64,000 nt of DNA from Sphingomonas sp. OK281 (GTDB taxonomy: Bacteria > Pseudomonadota > Alphaproteobacteria > Sphingomonadales > Sphingomonadaceae), in contig NZ_FOVZ01000002.1 in the NCBI RefSeq assembly GCF_900115295.1, positions 434,001-498,000 on the forward strand. Reading direction: 5' to 3'. Both the position numbers and the translations under genes were made by a program. The notes beneath the pieces are model-generated. The model made no database searches, was not told where the DNA came from, and worked only from the letters and a program-made list of their open reading frames with translations. Every line of letters starts with the position of its first letter. Position 1 is the stretch's first letter. Positions 34,010 through 43,398 of this stretch are shown here, one piece after another.

Positions 34010-35014
34010 ATGAAGGATGTGCTTGTCAGTCGTCGCGAGGGCCTTGGCCTCGCCGCGCTCGCGGCCGGGATGACGGCCATGCCGGCGCTGGCCAAGCCGC
34101 CCGCGGTCCAGTTTCGCACGAAGATCGATTTCAAGGATCCGGTCTGGACGCGCGACACGTATGCGCGGATCGATGCCGATCTCGATCCGGCCAAGGAGAA
34201 ATGCGGCTGGCTCAAGGGCATCGCCTACGGGGTGCGCGAAAACGAGAAGGTCCGCCCGCTCTTCGGCGTGGAGGGCTTCAGCTTCGTGCGGACCAAGCGG
34301 CTGGAGGATGGCAGCATCCGTCGCATGCTGCGCGAGATCGTCTTCTACCGCGACCTCGAGACCGGCCGGCTGCTCGAAACCTGGCAGAATCCATATACGA
34401 ACGAGGCGGTCCGCGTCGTGCCGATCGCCAACGATCCGTTCAATTTCACGATCGGCGAATTCCAGCCCGAACCACCATCCTATGGTGGGCTCAACAAGGA
34501 CAAGCCACCGCGCAAGCCGTTCCTGCAGGATTGGCAGTACGGGCCCGACGGGACGATGATCCTGACCACGGGGATCGAGCTGATGTACCCGAACGCGCTC
34601 CAGCCCGATAAATGGCCGCGGGAGTCCGCCGGCCCCATGAACCGCGTGTCCGAGCATTTCATCTATGTGGTGAAGCGGGCCGACGTCGAGAATCCGGCGC
34701 TGACCCATATTCCGCACATCGGCAGCTGGTCGCGGATCACGCCGTGGCTGCCATGGATGCTGATGGGCCAGGCGCCCGGCAGCGTCAGTTACTTCACGAC
34801 GTTCGCGACGCTTCCCGGCGGAATCAACGAATTGCCCGCCGATCTGGTCGCCGCGGCGCGCGCGATGGGCGAGAAATGGCTGCATGCGCCGACCGAGGAT
34901 TACGGGCCGTCGCTGTCGAGCCTGGAAAACTACGCGCGCGAGCAAAAGCCCGCGCCGGTCCCGGTCGGCTGGTCGCCGCCGCAGCCGCCCGCCGCCTTCA
35001 AGCCGAAGGGCTGA
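34010..35014 (+). CDS. DUF1838 protein, Tat-exported (copy 2)
   Basis: 334 aa. Signal MKDVLVSRREGLGLAALAAG with a twin arginine, cleavage near PALA. The body has the family pattern CGWLKGIAYGVRENEKVRPLFGVEGF, REIVFYRDLETGRLLETWQNPYTNE and, near the C-terminus, IPHIGSWSRITPWLPWMLMG. GGGAG lies seven bases before the ATG; longer in-frame starts would break the signal. It is cotranscribed with the sugar-type transporter downstream. The 'DLETG..LETW.NPYT.E' segment matches the same part of the other two copies. Confidence 0.85.
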   Translation: MKDVLVSRREGLGLAALAAGMTAMPALAKPPAVQFRTKIDFKDPVWTRDTYARIDADLDPAKEKCGWLKGIAYGVRENEKVRPLFGVEGFSFVRTKRLEDGSIRRMLREIVFYRDLETGRLLETWQNPYTNEAVRVVPIANDPFNFTIGEFQPEPPSYGGLNKDKPPRKPFLQDWQYGPDGTMILTTGIELMYPNALQPDKWPRESAGPMNRVSEHFIYVVKRADVENPALTHIPHIGSWSRITPWLPWMLMGQAPGSVSYFTTFATLPGGINELPADLVAAARAMGEKWLHAPTEDYGPSLSSLENYAREQKPAPVPVGWSPPQPPAAFKPKG

Positions 35015-35018
35015 GTCC

Positions 35019-36359
35019 ATGGCCACAGCAGCACTCGCACCGCGTACCGCCGGAACCCTCGGCCTGGGCGCGCAACTCGGTTACGGCGTCGGCCAGATCG
35101 CGGGGCAGGTCTTCCGCGACGTGCCCTCGCTGCTGCTGCTGTTCTTCATGACAACGGTGCTCGGCATCGCGCCGGCCATCGCCGGCACCGCGATCTTCGT
35201 GCCCAAGCTCGTCTGGGGCGTCGGCTCGGACATGCTGGTCGGCATCCTGTCGGATCGCTGGCAGCAGCGGATCCAGCGGCGCTATTGGCTGCTGGCGGGG
35301 GCGCTCGGCGCGCCGGTCGCGATGCTGCTGCTGTTCCACGTGCCCGAGGGTTCGACGACGTTGCGGGTCGCGTATGTCGCGTTCGCGTTCAGCGTGTACA
35401 TGATGGTGTTCGCGAGTTTCTCGGTGCCGTATCTCGCCATCGCCGGTGAACTCACCTCGGACTCGCGGCAACGCAACGTCATCATGGCGTGGCGCCTCGT
35501 CTTCACGGCGGTCGGCGTGCTGACCGCGGGTGCCGTGGCGCCGGCGATCGTCCAGAGCCACGGCGGCGGGCAGGCGGCGTACGAGACGATGGCGCTGGTG
35601 CTCGCGGTGATCTGTCCGCTCGCCCTGCTGGCGGCGTTCTTCGGCGCCGGGCATGCCGCGAAACAGAGCGCGTTCGTTACCAGTACCGAGGCACGCGTAC
35701 GGCTGACTCCGCGCGAGGCGCTCGCGGTGCTGCTTGCCCCGCGCTTTTCGGTGTTGCTCGGTGCGAACCTGTTGCAGCTGATGGGCGCCGGCATGGGCTA
35801 TGCCTCGATGCTGTATTTCCTCAGCTACAATATGGCGCGCACGGATGCGTTCCAACTGATCGGCGGCCTGGTGTTCGTCGCGTGTGCCGGGATCGTCGTG
35901 TCGCAGCCGATATGGGTCGCGGTCGCCGCGCGGATCGGCAAGCGGCGCGCCTATGTCGTATCGACCGTGCTGTTCGCGACGACCTATGCCGTCTGGGCGT
36001 TCGCCGCGCAGTGGGGCACGGTCGCGGCCTATGTCCTGTCGTTCGTCGCCGCGGTCGGTAATGCCGGGTGGACGATGCTCGGCTTCTCGATGATGTCCGA
36101 CATCGCCAGCGAGGACGATCGCCATGCCGGGCTCTACGCCGCCGCCTGGATCGCAACCGACAAGATCGCGTTCGCGCTCGGCGGCACGTTGCTGGTCGGG
36201 CTGATGCTGTCCGCGTTCGGGTTCGATTCGGCGCGGGCCGTCGCGGGGTTGCCGCAGGCACCCGGTGCGCTGGTCGGCGTCATGGTATCGTTCGGCCTGG
36301 CGCCGGCGGCGCTCAACGCGGTGGGCGCGCTGATCCTCGCACGCTGGGGCCGGAACTAG
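35019..36359 (+). CDS. GPH-family (MFS_2) cation symporter
   Basis: 446 aa, about 12 hydrophobic segments. Has the glycoside-pentoside-hexuronide symporter features: LGYGVGQIAGQVFRDVPSLLLLFFMTTVLG at the start, GILSDRWQQRIQRRYWLL after helix 2 and YLAIAGELTSDSRQRN before helix 5. It would bring the substrate across the inner membrane with Na+ or H+. Starts four bases after the DUF1838 stop, so the two are a unit. Confidence 0.88.
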   Translation: MATAALAPRTAGTLGLGAQLGYGVGQIAGQVFRDVPSLLLLFFMTTVLGIAPAIAGTAIFVPKLVWGVGSDMLVGILSDRWQQRIQRRYWLLAGALGAPVAMLLLFHVPEGSTTLRVAYVAFAFSVYMMVFASFSVPYLAIAGELTSDSRQRNVIMAWRLVFTAVGVLTAGAVAPAIVQSHGGGQAAYETMALVLAVICPLALLAAFFGAGHAAKQSAFVTSTEARVRLTPREALAVLLAPRFSVLLGANLLQLMGAGMGYASMLYFLSYNMARTDAFQLIGGLVFVACAGIVVSQPIWVAVAARIGKRRAYVVSTVLFATTYAVWAFAAQWGTVAAYVLSFVAAVGNAGWTMLGFSMMSDIASEDDRHAGLYAAAWIATDKIAFALGGTLLVGLMLSAFGFDSARAVAGLPQAPGALVGVMVSFGLAPAALNAVGALILARWGRN

Positions 36360-36904
36360 ACACAGGGCACCCGCGGTCATCGGCGACCGCGGGAGCGACC
36401 GGCAGGCGCCGCGCGACAATTGCCGTACCTTCGCGCGGCGCGGCGCGAGCCAGATAGTCGGGCGATGTCGCGTAACCGCGTGCAGCCCCGGTGATCGGAA
36501 AGCGGCGGCCATCGGAAAGCGCCTGACGACGACGCGTTTCGCGAGGGCGATATCGCGCTCGAACGCTTCGAATACCGCGTCGTCGATATGGCCGGATGCC
36601 CGCCTGCCGGTCGCAGCCCCGGTCGCAGCCCCCGTCGCAGCCAGAGCACGCCCGGTTCATCAACCCTTACCGATCAGCCCGGTCCTGATCGCGCCGACGC
36701 CTTTGCGGCAAGTCGGCCGCGTTACGGATTGGATCGGCCGATCCGAGAATGTGCTGCCCTATGCAGCCGATACGGGGCGACGATCCCGCCCATGATGCCG
36801 GGTCGCTTGGGACCGACTGGCCGTGGGCAGTGCGCCCGACGCCATCGCAACGTCCGTCGACATCCTCGACTCCGCCTGGTCATCGGACGCGTCCCGACGC
36901 GGTT
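36360..36904. other. 545-bp gap with no recognised gene
   Basis: ORFs here have arginine-rich, unprotein-like translations. The gap contains a perfect 14-bp palindrome (GGATCGG-CCGATCC, 36731-36744). A minus-strand reading from about 36,530 to 36,380 (FPITGAARGYATSPDYLARA and onward) looks somewhat protein-like and may be a gene remnant. Confidence 0.35.
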
Positions 36905-38203
36905 TCATTTCGCAGGATCGATCGGCAGACCCGCGAGGAGCAGATTGGGGAGACGGCTATCGTCCCAGTCGGTGCTGGGCGTGCCGATCCGGACGATCAC
37001 CATGTCCGCCGACGGAATCACATAGACGCGCTGCCCCGCCGAACCGTCGAGAAAGACGACGTCGTCGCGTGCAAACGGGTCCGCCGCGGGCACCTGTGCC
37101 TTGATCGACTTGCCGTAGGTCCGCGCCGGCGCGTGTGGACTGCCGCGCCACACCTGCCATCCGTAATTGGGATTGGCAGGGGAGGGGGCGGTCATCGATG
37201 CGATCCAGGTGGCGGGTACGACCTGGCGATTGCCGACCTTGCCCTGATCGAGGATCAGGCGACCGATCCGGATCCAATCCTGCGCCGTCGCGATCAGGCA
37301 GCATGAGTGGCGCGGGCTGCCACCGACCTTGTCGAGCCAGAGCCTGGCATCGCTGGCGCCGATCGGTTGCCAGATCGCGCGGGACAACCAGTCGGCGTAA
37401 CGCATGCCCGTCGCATTGCTCAGCGCCCAGCCGAGATAATGCGTGTTGGCGTTGGCGTAGCAGAACTCGGTCCGCGGTGCGCACGTGTCGGGCCAGCGTG
37501 CGACATCGGCATTGAGGTCGTCGCCCAGGTAATATTGCCAGTACACGCTGGCGTCGCCGCCCGGCCGCGGTGTTTCGATCCCGCTCGCCATTTCGAGATA
37601 GCCACGCAGCGGCATCGCGCCGCGTCGCGTGCCGACGAGTTCCGGAATGTAGCGCTCGATCGGATCGTCGACGCCGTGGATCTTGCCGGCCGCGACGGCG
37701 GCACCGATCGCGAGTGCGACGACGGTCTTGTGCATCGATGCGGTTTCGTAACGCGAACTGCGATCGAAGCCCGGCCAATAGGTCTCGATCTCCAGCGCGC
37801 CTTTGCGCCAGACCAGCAGTGCATAGCTCTTCTGCGCTTCGGCATAGGCGGTGGCTGCGGCGACCGCGGTCGGCGCCAGCGTGCGGCTGGCGGTGGGTTT
37901 CAGCACCATCGGCCGTGGGTGGCGCGCGCCCTTCACCGCCTCCTGGGGCTGATACCAGTCTACCGCGGCGACCAGGCGACTGGCCGGAAAGGTCGCCAGC
38001 CGGTCATGGACCAGCTTGACCTGCGCCGGCGATGGCCAGCTGTCCTGCGCAACGGCGATGGCGGACGTGGAGACCGCCAGAAGGCCAGCGAGTGCCCGCG
38101 CTGCAAGCGTTGCCCCGCGCCGCACGCCGGGGTTTCCAGTGTCGGCACCGCCGCGTTTCCCCGCGGGCGACGCGGTCCGTACGACAGTTGCGCGTTCGAT
38201 CAT
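36905..38203 (-). CDS. exported serine hydrolase, beta-lactamase class C fold (copy 1)
   Basis: 432 aa. The N-terminus has a basic stretch then a hydrophobic signal (LAARALAGLLAVSTSAIAVAQ). The penicillin-binding-like fold has SMHK (S-x-x-K, about 154) and YANANTHYLGW (Y-x-N, about 249), with the last strand YVIPSADMVIVRIG. In catabolic clusters such proteins are esterases or amidases (EstB/NylB type). I use ATG 38203, since the longer ORF start at 38305 would place the operator-like site inside the gene. Confidence 0.82.
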   Translation of the reverse strand: MIERATVVRTASPAGKRGGADTGNPGVRRGATLAARALAGLLAVSTSAIAVAQDSWPSPAQVKLVHDRLATFPASRLVAAVDWYQPQEAVKGARHPRPMVLKPTASRTLAPTAVAAATAYAEAQKSYALLVWRKGALEIETYWPGFDRSSRYETASMHKTVVALAIGAAVAAGKIHGVDDPIERYIPELVGTRRGAMPLRGYLEMASGIETPRPGGDASVYWQYYLGDDLNADVARWPDTCAPRTEFCYANANTHYLGWALSNATGMRYADWLSRAIWQPIGASDARLWLDKVGGSPRHSCCLIATAQDWIRIGRLILDQGKVGNRQVVPATWIASMTAPSPANPNYGWQVWRGSPHAPARTYGKSIKAQVPAADPFARDDVVFLDGSAGQRVYVIPSADMVIVRIGTPSTDWDDSRLPNLLLAGLPIDPAK

Positions 38204-38273
38204 GCCCTGAGCCCCGATACGGTGTGTCGCCAAGGCTAGGCCGAGACGCACCACCGGCGACCGCGGGCGCGGC

Positions 38274-38296
38274 ATCTGTCCGCCTGGCGGGCAAAG
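38274..38296. promoter_or_regulatory. IclR-type operator candidate (site C)
   Basis: Carries TCCGCC-T-GGCGG and an AAAG end; I count 17 of 23 bases matching the perfect palindrome at 26853. It lies between the divergent serine hydrolase and luciferase-like genes. Confidence 0.55.
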
Positions 38297-38433
38297 GGTG
38301 CGCACCGAAAGACTAACGCGGCCGGTGGCCCTCTTTCTATCCGTATGAATTTGCTGATCGATCCGTGCGCAGGCGCGGTCTCGCGCTGCATGCAGTGCAA
38401 CGGTCGCTTATCAAACGAGGGAGTGATTACGCT

Positions 38434-39234
38434 ATGAACCGTGCGCCGTTGATCCTGTCCGCCGGTATCGGCGACGCTCGCCTGACCGATCACGCCTGGG
38501 CGGAGGAGATGATCGGGCTCACCGAACGTGCGCGGATCGGCCTGCTGCTGCTCGGCGATGGCCATGCAGCGCCGTTCGATGCGCTGTCGATCGCAACGTG
38601 GCTGGCGCCGCGTGCCGGTGCGGTCGGGCTGGTGCCGACGATCGATACCGCGCGGGCCCTTCCGGACGACGTCGCGCGCGGCCTGGCGGCACTCGACCGT
38701 GCGACCAATGGCTGCGCGGGCTGGCAGCCGTCGACGCTGATGCCGCCGACGGTCGCGGAGAGCGTGCCGCGGGGTATCGATTTCGTCGCCGCGACGCGCG
38801 GTCGCTGGAACGAATGGTGCGCCGCCGACGATCGCGCGCCGGGCGATCCGCCATTCCCGCCGGCCCCGTTGCAAGGCCATCCGGTCCTGGTCCAGACCGA
38901 TGCAGACCCGCTATGGTCGCATGTCGCCGCCGACATCGTGGTCATCGACATGGATTCGCCAAAGCCGCCCCCCGGCCAGAAATGCCTGTTGCGAACCTAT
39001 ACCGCGCTGGCTGGGCTCGATCAGATCGAGGCGCTGTATCATGACGGCATCATCGACGGGATCCACCTGACACCCCCCTATCCGCGTCGGGGTCTGCAGG
39101 AGTTCGCGGACACCATGCTGCCCGCGCTGGTCGAGCGTGGACTGCTTCCCGAAGCCAGGCGAACCGGGACGCTTCGCCAGCGGCTGGGGTTGGCGGCGAT
39201 GCCCCACGCGATCCACCCGGTCCCGGCTGGATGA
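38434..39234 (+). CDS. short luciferase-like (NtaA/SnaA/DszA type) flavin monooxygenase relative
   Basis: 266 aa, whereas NtaA/SnaA/DszA enzymes have about 430-450. Recognisable parts are the N-terminal strand and helix (LILSAGIGDARLTDHAWAEEMIGL), LAPRAGAVGLVPTIDT, and the C-terminal GIHLTPPYPRRGLQEFADTMLPALVERGLL then TLRQRLGLA, which closely follows the 'L..FVD..VP.LQ.RG...YEG.TLR..LGL' end of the family. The central barrel is heavily shortened. It may be a degenerate or repurposed subunit. The start at 38434 is preferred over 38365. Confidence 0.6.
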   Translation: MNRAPLILSAGIGDARLTDHAWAEEMIGLTERARIGLLLLGDGHAAPFDALSIATWLAPRAGAVGLVPTIDTARALPDDVARGLAALDRATNGCAGWQPSTLMPPTVAESVPRGIDFVAATRGRWNEWCAADDRAPGDPPFPPAPLQGHPVLVQTDADPLWSHVAADIVVIDMDSPKPPPGQKCLLRTYTALAGLDQIEALYHDGIIDGIHLTPPYPRRGLQEFADTMLPALVERGLLPEARRTGTLRQRLGLAAMPHAIHPVPAG

Positions 39235-39263
39235 TGCGGCGGTTGGCATAGCGCATCGCCGCA
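39235..39263. terminator. hairpin between convergent genes
   Basis: TGCGGCG (39235-39241) pairs with CGCCGCA (39257-39263), directly after the luciferase-like stop and before the end of the amine oxidase gene. Confidence 0.5.
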
Positions 39264-39266
39264 GCC

Positions 39267-40718
39267 TCAGGCGGCGATGATCTCCAGCACTGCGCGCTCT
39301 GACGATTCCAGCGCGCCTTCGAGACCGCGATTGGTGGTGGCGGTGTGCTCGCCGCAGAAGTGCAGCCGGCCGCTCGACACCGACATCGCCTGGCCGAAGC
39401 TGCTGACCTGGCCCGGTGAGAAATACGACCAGTCGCCGCCGTTGAACACTTCGTTGCCCCAGCTGTGGAATGCCGCGCCGGTGACCAATCCCTTGGAAGC
39501 AGGGCGCACGCGCGCCAGTTCGTCGACCACGAGCTTCAGCACCGCGTCCTTGCCGAGCCGATCCCAATATTGCGCCAGCCGACCGCGTGCGAACAGGCTG
39601 AGCCCCGTGACTTCGGCGATCGTCGCGCCGTAGCGCTGCGCCAGCACGGTGCCGAGCGGCCCGTCCGTCCACATCGATACGGGCAGCTTGTCCGCCTCCC
39701 AATAGGGTTGCTCGACGGTCAGGAACGCGATCGACAGCGGTTGGTAATTCAGGGTCATGACCGCCTTGGCCTGCGCTCCTGTCAGCGCAGGCGTCAGGTG
39801 GACGTTGCGCAAGGTCGAGAACGGCAGCGACGACAGCACGCGGCCCCCGCGATAGACGGTGCCGTCGCGGCAGGTGACGCTGGCGCTGTCCTTGCCCGTC
39901 TCGATCCCGACGACCTCCTTGCCGAGCAGCACGTCCCCCTTGATCAGGCCGCGCATCGCGTCGGTCAGCTTCTGGTTGCCGCCCTTCACGCCGAAGCTCT
40001 GCGCGCCGCCCTGCATCTGGGTCTTTATCCAGCCATAGTTGAAATCATAGTTGAGCGCGGCGGCGTCGTAGGCGTTGGTTCCGGCATAGGGCGCCGTGTC
40101 GAATACCAGCCGGATCGCCGCGTCGCTCAGGCCCTGCGCGCTCAGGAACTGCTGCACGGATATGTCGAGCGCGGGCGTCGCGTTGATCCAGTCCGTCCAG
40201 TCGGGGAAGCGCGGATTTTGCATGAACAGGCCGGGCACGACCTCCCACGGCATCTTGCTCTTGAGCGCCGCCGGCAGCGGGTTGAGCGGCGAGGTCGCCC
40301 AGTCGGCGCGGGCGATGGACTGTCCGCTGAGCAGCAATTGCTGGGTCGGGTCGACCGTGTAGCGCGGCGAGACGTCGACCAGTTCGACCCCGGCGCGCTT
40401 GGCCGCGTCAATGCCGCGGCCATAGCCGGCGGCCATCGAGTTGAAGCCCATTTCCGGGTATCCGGGCTGGTCGAACAGCGTCAGCACGCGGCCACCGACA
40501 CGGTGCCGTGCTTCCAGCACGACCACCTTCAGTCCCTGCTGCTCCAGCAACCATGCGGCGTTCAGTCCGGAAATGCCCGCGCCGAGGATGATGACGTCGG
40601 GATCGCCGGTCTTCGCTGGCGTCCGTTTCGCGCTGGTCTGGCGGGCGAAGGCGGGCAAAGGCGCGGCGAGGCCCAGAAGGGCGGCCCCGGCAACGATATC
40701 GCGGCGGCTGAAGTGCAT
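39267..40718 (-). CDS. Tat-exported flavin monoamine oxidase (NicA2/MAO family)
   Basis: 483 aa. Twin-arginine signal MHFSRRDIVAGAALLGLAAP, then the FAD Rossmann motif VIILGAGISGLNAAWLLEQQG (about 43), EARHRVGGRV and a C-terminal LHFCGEHTATTNRGLEGALES that holds the flavin. Family members oxidise amines, but some, such as nicotine oxidoreductase NicA2, pass electrons to a cytochrome c rather than to O2. Here a cytochrome c gene is divergent 211 bases away, and both proteins carry export signals, so the same arrangement is likely. The substrate amine is unknown. Confidence 0.85.
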   Translation of the reverse strand: MHFSRRDIVAGAALLGLAAPLPAFARQTSAKRTPAKTGDPDVIILGAGISGLNAAWLLEQQGLKVVVLEARHRVGGRVLTLFDQPGYPEMGFNSMAAGYGRGIDAAKRAGVELVDVSPRYTVDPTQQLLLSGQSIARADWATSPLNPLPAALKSKMPWEVVPGLFMQNPRFPDWTDWINATPALDISVQQFLSAQGLSDAAIRLVFDTAPYAGTNAYDAAALNYDFNYGWIKTQMQGGAQSFGVKGGNQKLTDAMRGLIKGDVLLGKEVVGIETGKDSASVTCRDGTVYRGGRVLSSLPFSTLRNVHLTPALTGAQAKAVMTLNYQPLSIAFLTVEQPYWEADKLPVSMWTDGPLGTVLAQRYGATIAEVTGLSLFARGRLAQYWDRLGKDAVLKLVVDELARVRPASKGLVTGAAFHSWGNEVFNGGDWSYFSPGQVSSFGQAMSVSSGRLHFCGEHTATTNRGLEGALESSERAVLEIIAA

Positions 40719-40929
40719 GACGTCCCTCTCGTGGCGGCGTGCCTCTCAGGCGAACCGGATGCGAGCGTGTCTGGTGTGGTGCGGCGGCGCCATCCGTCGA
40801 GCGTGACGCCGGGCATGGTCGGCAGGCGATCATACCCAGTGCGGGGCGGCCGGTCGGGGGGCGGCCGGGTTAGTCGAGGATCAGGGCGTGGTCCTGCCAC
40901 GCTCCCGCCGTTCGAACGAGGATCCCGCC

Positions 40930-41313
40930 ATGCGCCCGACTGCCCGCCTTTTCGCTGTCGCCATGTTGTTCGTGCCGCAGGTCGCGCTGGCGCAGGGCGA
41001 TCCGGTGCGCGGCGGCAAGCTGTTCCTGCAATGCCGCGCCTGCCACACGGTCGGGGCGGCCGAGCGGAACGGCGTCGGTCCGAACCTGAACGGGGTGGCG
41101 GGGGCGAAGGCCGCATCCAAGCCCGGCTACACGTTCTCGCCGGCGCTCGCGAAGTCCGGGATCGTCTGGACCGGCGCCCAGCTCGACGCGTTCCTCAAGC
41201 GACCCAGCGCGCTGGTACCGGGCACCAAGATGGCGTTTCCCGGCATCGCGGCACCCCAGAACCGTGCTGACATGATCGCGTATCTCGTCACGCTGAAGCC
41301 TGCCAAACGCTGA
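40930..41313 (+). CDS. small class I cytochrome c
   Basis: 127 aa. Signal peptide MRPTARLFAVAMLFVPQVALAQ, heme site CRACH (C-x-x-C-H, about 35-39) with LFLQ before it, and an axial-Met region GTKMAFPGI (about 96-101), as in soluble c2-type cytochromes. GAGG lies a few bases upstream of ATG 40930. It is periplasmic and the natural electron acceptor of the divergent amine oxidase. It is followed closely by the alpha/beta hydrolase. Confidence 0.9.
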   Translation: MRPTARLFAVAMLFVPQVALAQGDPVRGGKLFLQCRACHTVGAAERNGVGPNLNGVAGAKAASKPGYTFSPALAKSGIVWTGAQLDAFLKRPSALVPGTKMAFPGIAAPQNRADMIAYLVTLKPAKR

Positions 41314-41335
41314 TTCCTGTGTGAAAGGACCTGCC

Positions 41336-42340
41336 ATGAAGGCTTGCGTCATCCTGCCGATATTCGCCGCCGTCGCGGGCGTTTCCTCCGCCGGCCACAC
41401 GCAAATCTCGGCGAGCGTGCCGGTCTCGACCGCCATGGCGGCGACGGATGCGCCCTGGCTCACGCTCGACGCGCTGCGCGCCCGCTACGGTGATGCCCGC
41501 GGCAGGACCGCGATGATCGGCGGCGTCGAGGTGTATTACAAGGACGAGGGGAAGGGAGCAGTGATCCTGCTCATCCACGGCTCCGTAAGCTCCCTCAAAA
41601 CCTACGATGCGCTCGCCGCGCAACTGGCGAAACGCTACCGAGTCATCCGCTTCGACATTCCGCCGCAGGGCTTGTCCGGGCCCGTTTCGAACGAAGCCCT
41701 GGCCGCGCTCGGACCGACCGATATTCCCGAACAACTGCTGGCTAGGCTGGGTATCGTCAAAGCGACGGTCGTCGGCGTGTCGAGCGGCGGCACGATGGCG
41801 GTGCAACTGGCGGCGAAACGCCCCGATCTCGTCGCGCGGCTGATCATCTCCAACGCGCCTGCCGACCAGGTACGTCCCGACGTCAAGACGCTGACCCCCG
41901 CGTTGCGAGCCGCGATCGCCGACTACAAGGCGCGGGGCTATCAGTCGCAAGCCTATTGGGATGCATTCCTGGACTTCTACGCAGGCAATCCGGCGCGCTA
42001 CGATGCGGCCTTTCACCGGCAAATCTACGACATGAACCGCCGTGCTCCGCGGTCCAACATGTTCAGTCTGGTCGCAGTCGTGGAAGATCATGCCAAGGCG
42101 GTGGCGGCGATGAACGCGGTCAAGGCCCCGGTTCTGCTGATCTGGGGCGGTGCCGATCCGTTGTTGCCCTATGCGGCGATGGATACGCTCGCCGGCTATC
42201 TGACCAACGCCCAGGTTTCCAAGATCCGTCTTGCCGACGTAGGTCATTATCCACCCGTCGAGGTTCCGCATCGCTATGCCGCGCTCGTGACCGCCTATAT
42301 TGAAGCGGCCGCTCCCGACGGTGCGAAGGACAAGCGCTGA
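41336..42340 (+). CDS. exported alpha/beta hydrolase
   Basis: 334 aa. Signal peptide MKACVILPIFAAVAGVSSAG, oxyanion LLIHGSVSSLKTYDALA, nucleophile GVSSGGTMA (Ser about 148), acid in LIWGGADPLLPY and His in LADVGHYPPVEVPH, a complete triad. AAAGGA precedes ATG 41336. It resembles C-C-bond or deformylase-type hydrolases (MhpC/NicD family) in the core, but the export signal points to a periplasmic esterase. Cotranscribed with the cytochrome c. Confidence 0.85.
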   Translation: MKACVILPIFAAVAGVSSAGHTQISASVPVSTAMAATDAPWLTLDALRARYGDARGRTAMIGGVEVYYKDEGKGAVILLIHGSVSSLKTYDALAAQLAKRYRVIRFDIPPQGLSGPVSNEALAALGPTDIPEQLLARLGIVKATVVGVSSGGTMAVQLAAKRPDLVARLIISNAPADQVRPDVKTLTPALRAAIADYKARGYQSQAYWDAFLDFYAGNPARYDAAFHRQIYDMNRRAPRSNMFSLVAVVEDHAKAVAAMNAVKAPVLLIWGGADPLLPYAAMDTLAGYLTNAQVSKIRLADVGHYPPVEVPHRYAALVTAYIEAAAPDGAKDKR

Positions 42341-42422
42341 CCGCAGCGATCGTGCGTCGGTCGACTTCGATCAGTATCCTGCCGACAGGTTGGCCCACGC
42401 CATTCGTCGCGGATCGCACTGC

Positions 42423-43337
42423 CTAGCAGGTCGCCGCCAATACACATGCGGGCGGCCCTTCGATGACCTCGATCAATGCCCCTTCCGGCGTCTTAAGAAC
42501 GCCCACCCGTCGACCCCCGTAAAGCCGGCCTGGCCGCACTACGGGCGGGGAGAACCACTCCACCGGCAGGGTAGCGAAATGCGGCACTATGAGCGTGCAG
42601 ATCGATACGCCCGGCGGCAGCGCGCCTGGATATCCGATGCGTTCGCCGGCGCTCGCGGGATACTCGTCCAGTTCGAGGAACACCTCGCCCTGCCAACTGG
42701 CCGTGGCAATCGGGTGCAGGTCGGTGATCGGCAGGTCGAACGCCTGGCTGATCATCGAATATCGGATCGCCACCGGGGACGAAACGTCGAGCAGCAGGGT
42801 TTCGGCAAACCAAGCCGCCGTCGTCCGCAGGTCAGCGCACGCGAGTACGAGAATGAATATCGCGTCTATCGGCGAGCTGGCACGCGGCAGGCCCGGTACC
42901 AGCGGGTCGGTGATCTGGGTGAAGTACACTGTTTCCTGGTCGGGGCCGCGTACCTGCATCGGGAAGATCGCCGGGAAGCCCGCGATCCGCGTCGGCGACC
43001 CGATTACCGGAAACGGCGAGTCGGGTTCGCGCATCCGCGCATCGACCGCGAGGACGTCTTCGACGCAGATCTCGATCGCCGCCCAGCCATGGCTTCGTAT
43101 TGGGCGATAGTCGGGGACCGTGTCGCCCTCGACGAACCGCAGGAAAGCCTCGGTGCCAGAGGCCGGCTGACACACGGCATAGCGCCGGCCCGCACTGGCC
43201 GGTGCTCCCCACGCAGCAGCAAGATCGGCGGCAACCACGCCCTCTTCGACGACACGGTAGTCCAGCCACTGCGCGAACCGCTCGGTCGCGGCGTCGAGAT
43301 CGGCGACCCCGTGCGTGGCGCAGCGAAGAAGGGTCAT
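42423..43337 (-). CDS. two-domain VOC-superfamily protein
   Basis: 304 aa. Two glyoxalase/extradiol-dioxygenase-like modules: first THGVADLDAATERFAQWLDYRVVEEG with HGWAAIEICVEDVLAVDARM, second VLACADLRTTAAWFAETLLLDV with LKTPEGALIEVIEGPP. Metal ligands cannot all be assigned. It may be a ring-cleavage dioxygenase, an isomerase or a lyase. GGAAGGAAA stands just before ATG 43337; the longer ORF start (43463) is unlikely. Last gene of the operon that starts with the VAO-type oxidase. Confidence 0.78.
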   Translation of the reverse strand: MTLLRCATHGVADLDAATERFAQWLDYRVVEEGVVAADLAAAWGAPASAGRRYAVCQPASGTEAFLRFVEGDTVPDYRPIRSHGWAAIEICVEDVLAVDARMREPDSPFPVIGSPTRIAGFPAIFPMQVRGPDQETVYFTQITDPLVPGLPRASSPIDAIFILVLACADLRTTAAWFAETLLLDVSSPVAIRYSMISQAFDLPITDLHPIATASWQGEVFLELDEYPASAGERIGYPGALPPGVSICTLIVPHFATLPVEWFSPPVVRPGRLYGGRRVGVLKTPEGALIEVIEGPPACVLAATC

Positions 43338-43398
43338 GCGATTTCCTTCCGACGCAGATACGATGGCCGATGCCGATACGATGGCAGATGCACGGCAA

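Noticed and set aside
36313..36663. Minus-strand gene in the 36.4-36.9 kb gap
   Set aside because: One part reads like protein but there is no start site, no domain and an arginine-rich remainder; kept only as a possible remnant.
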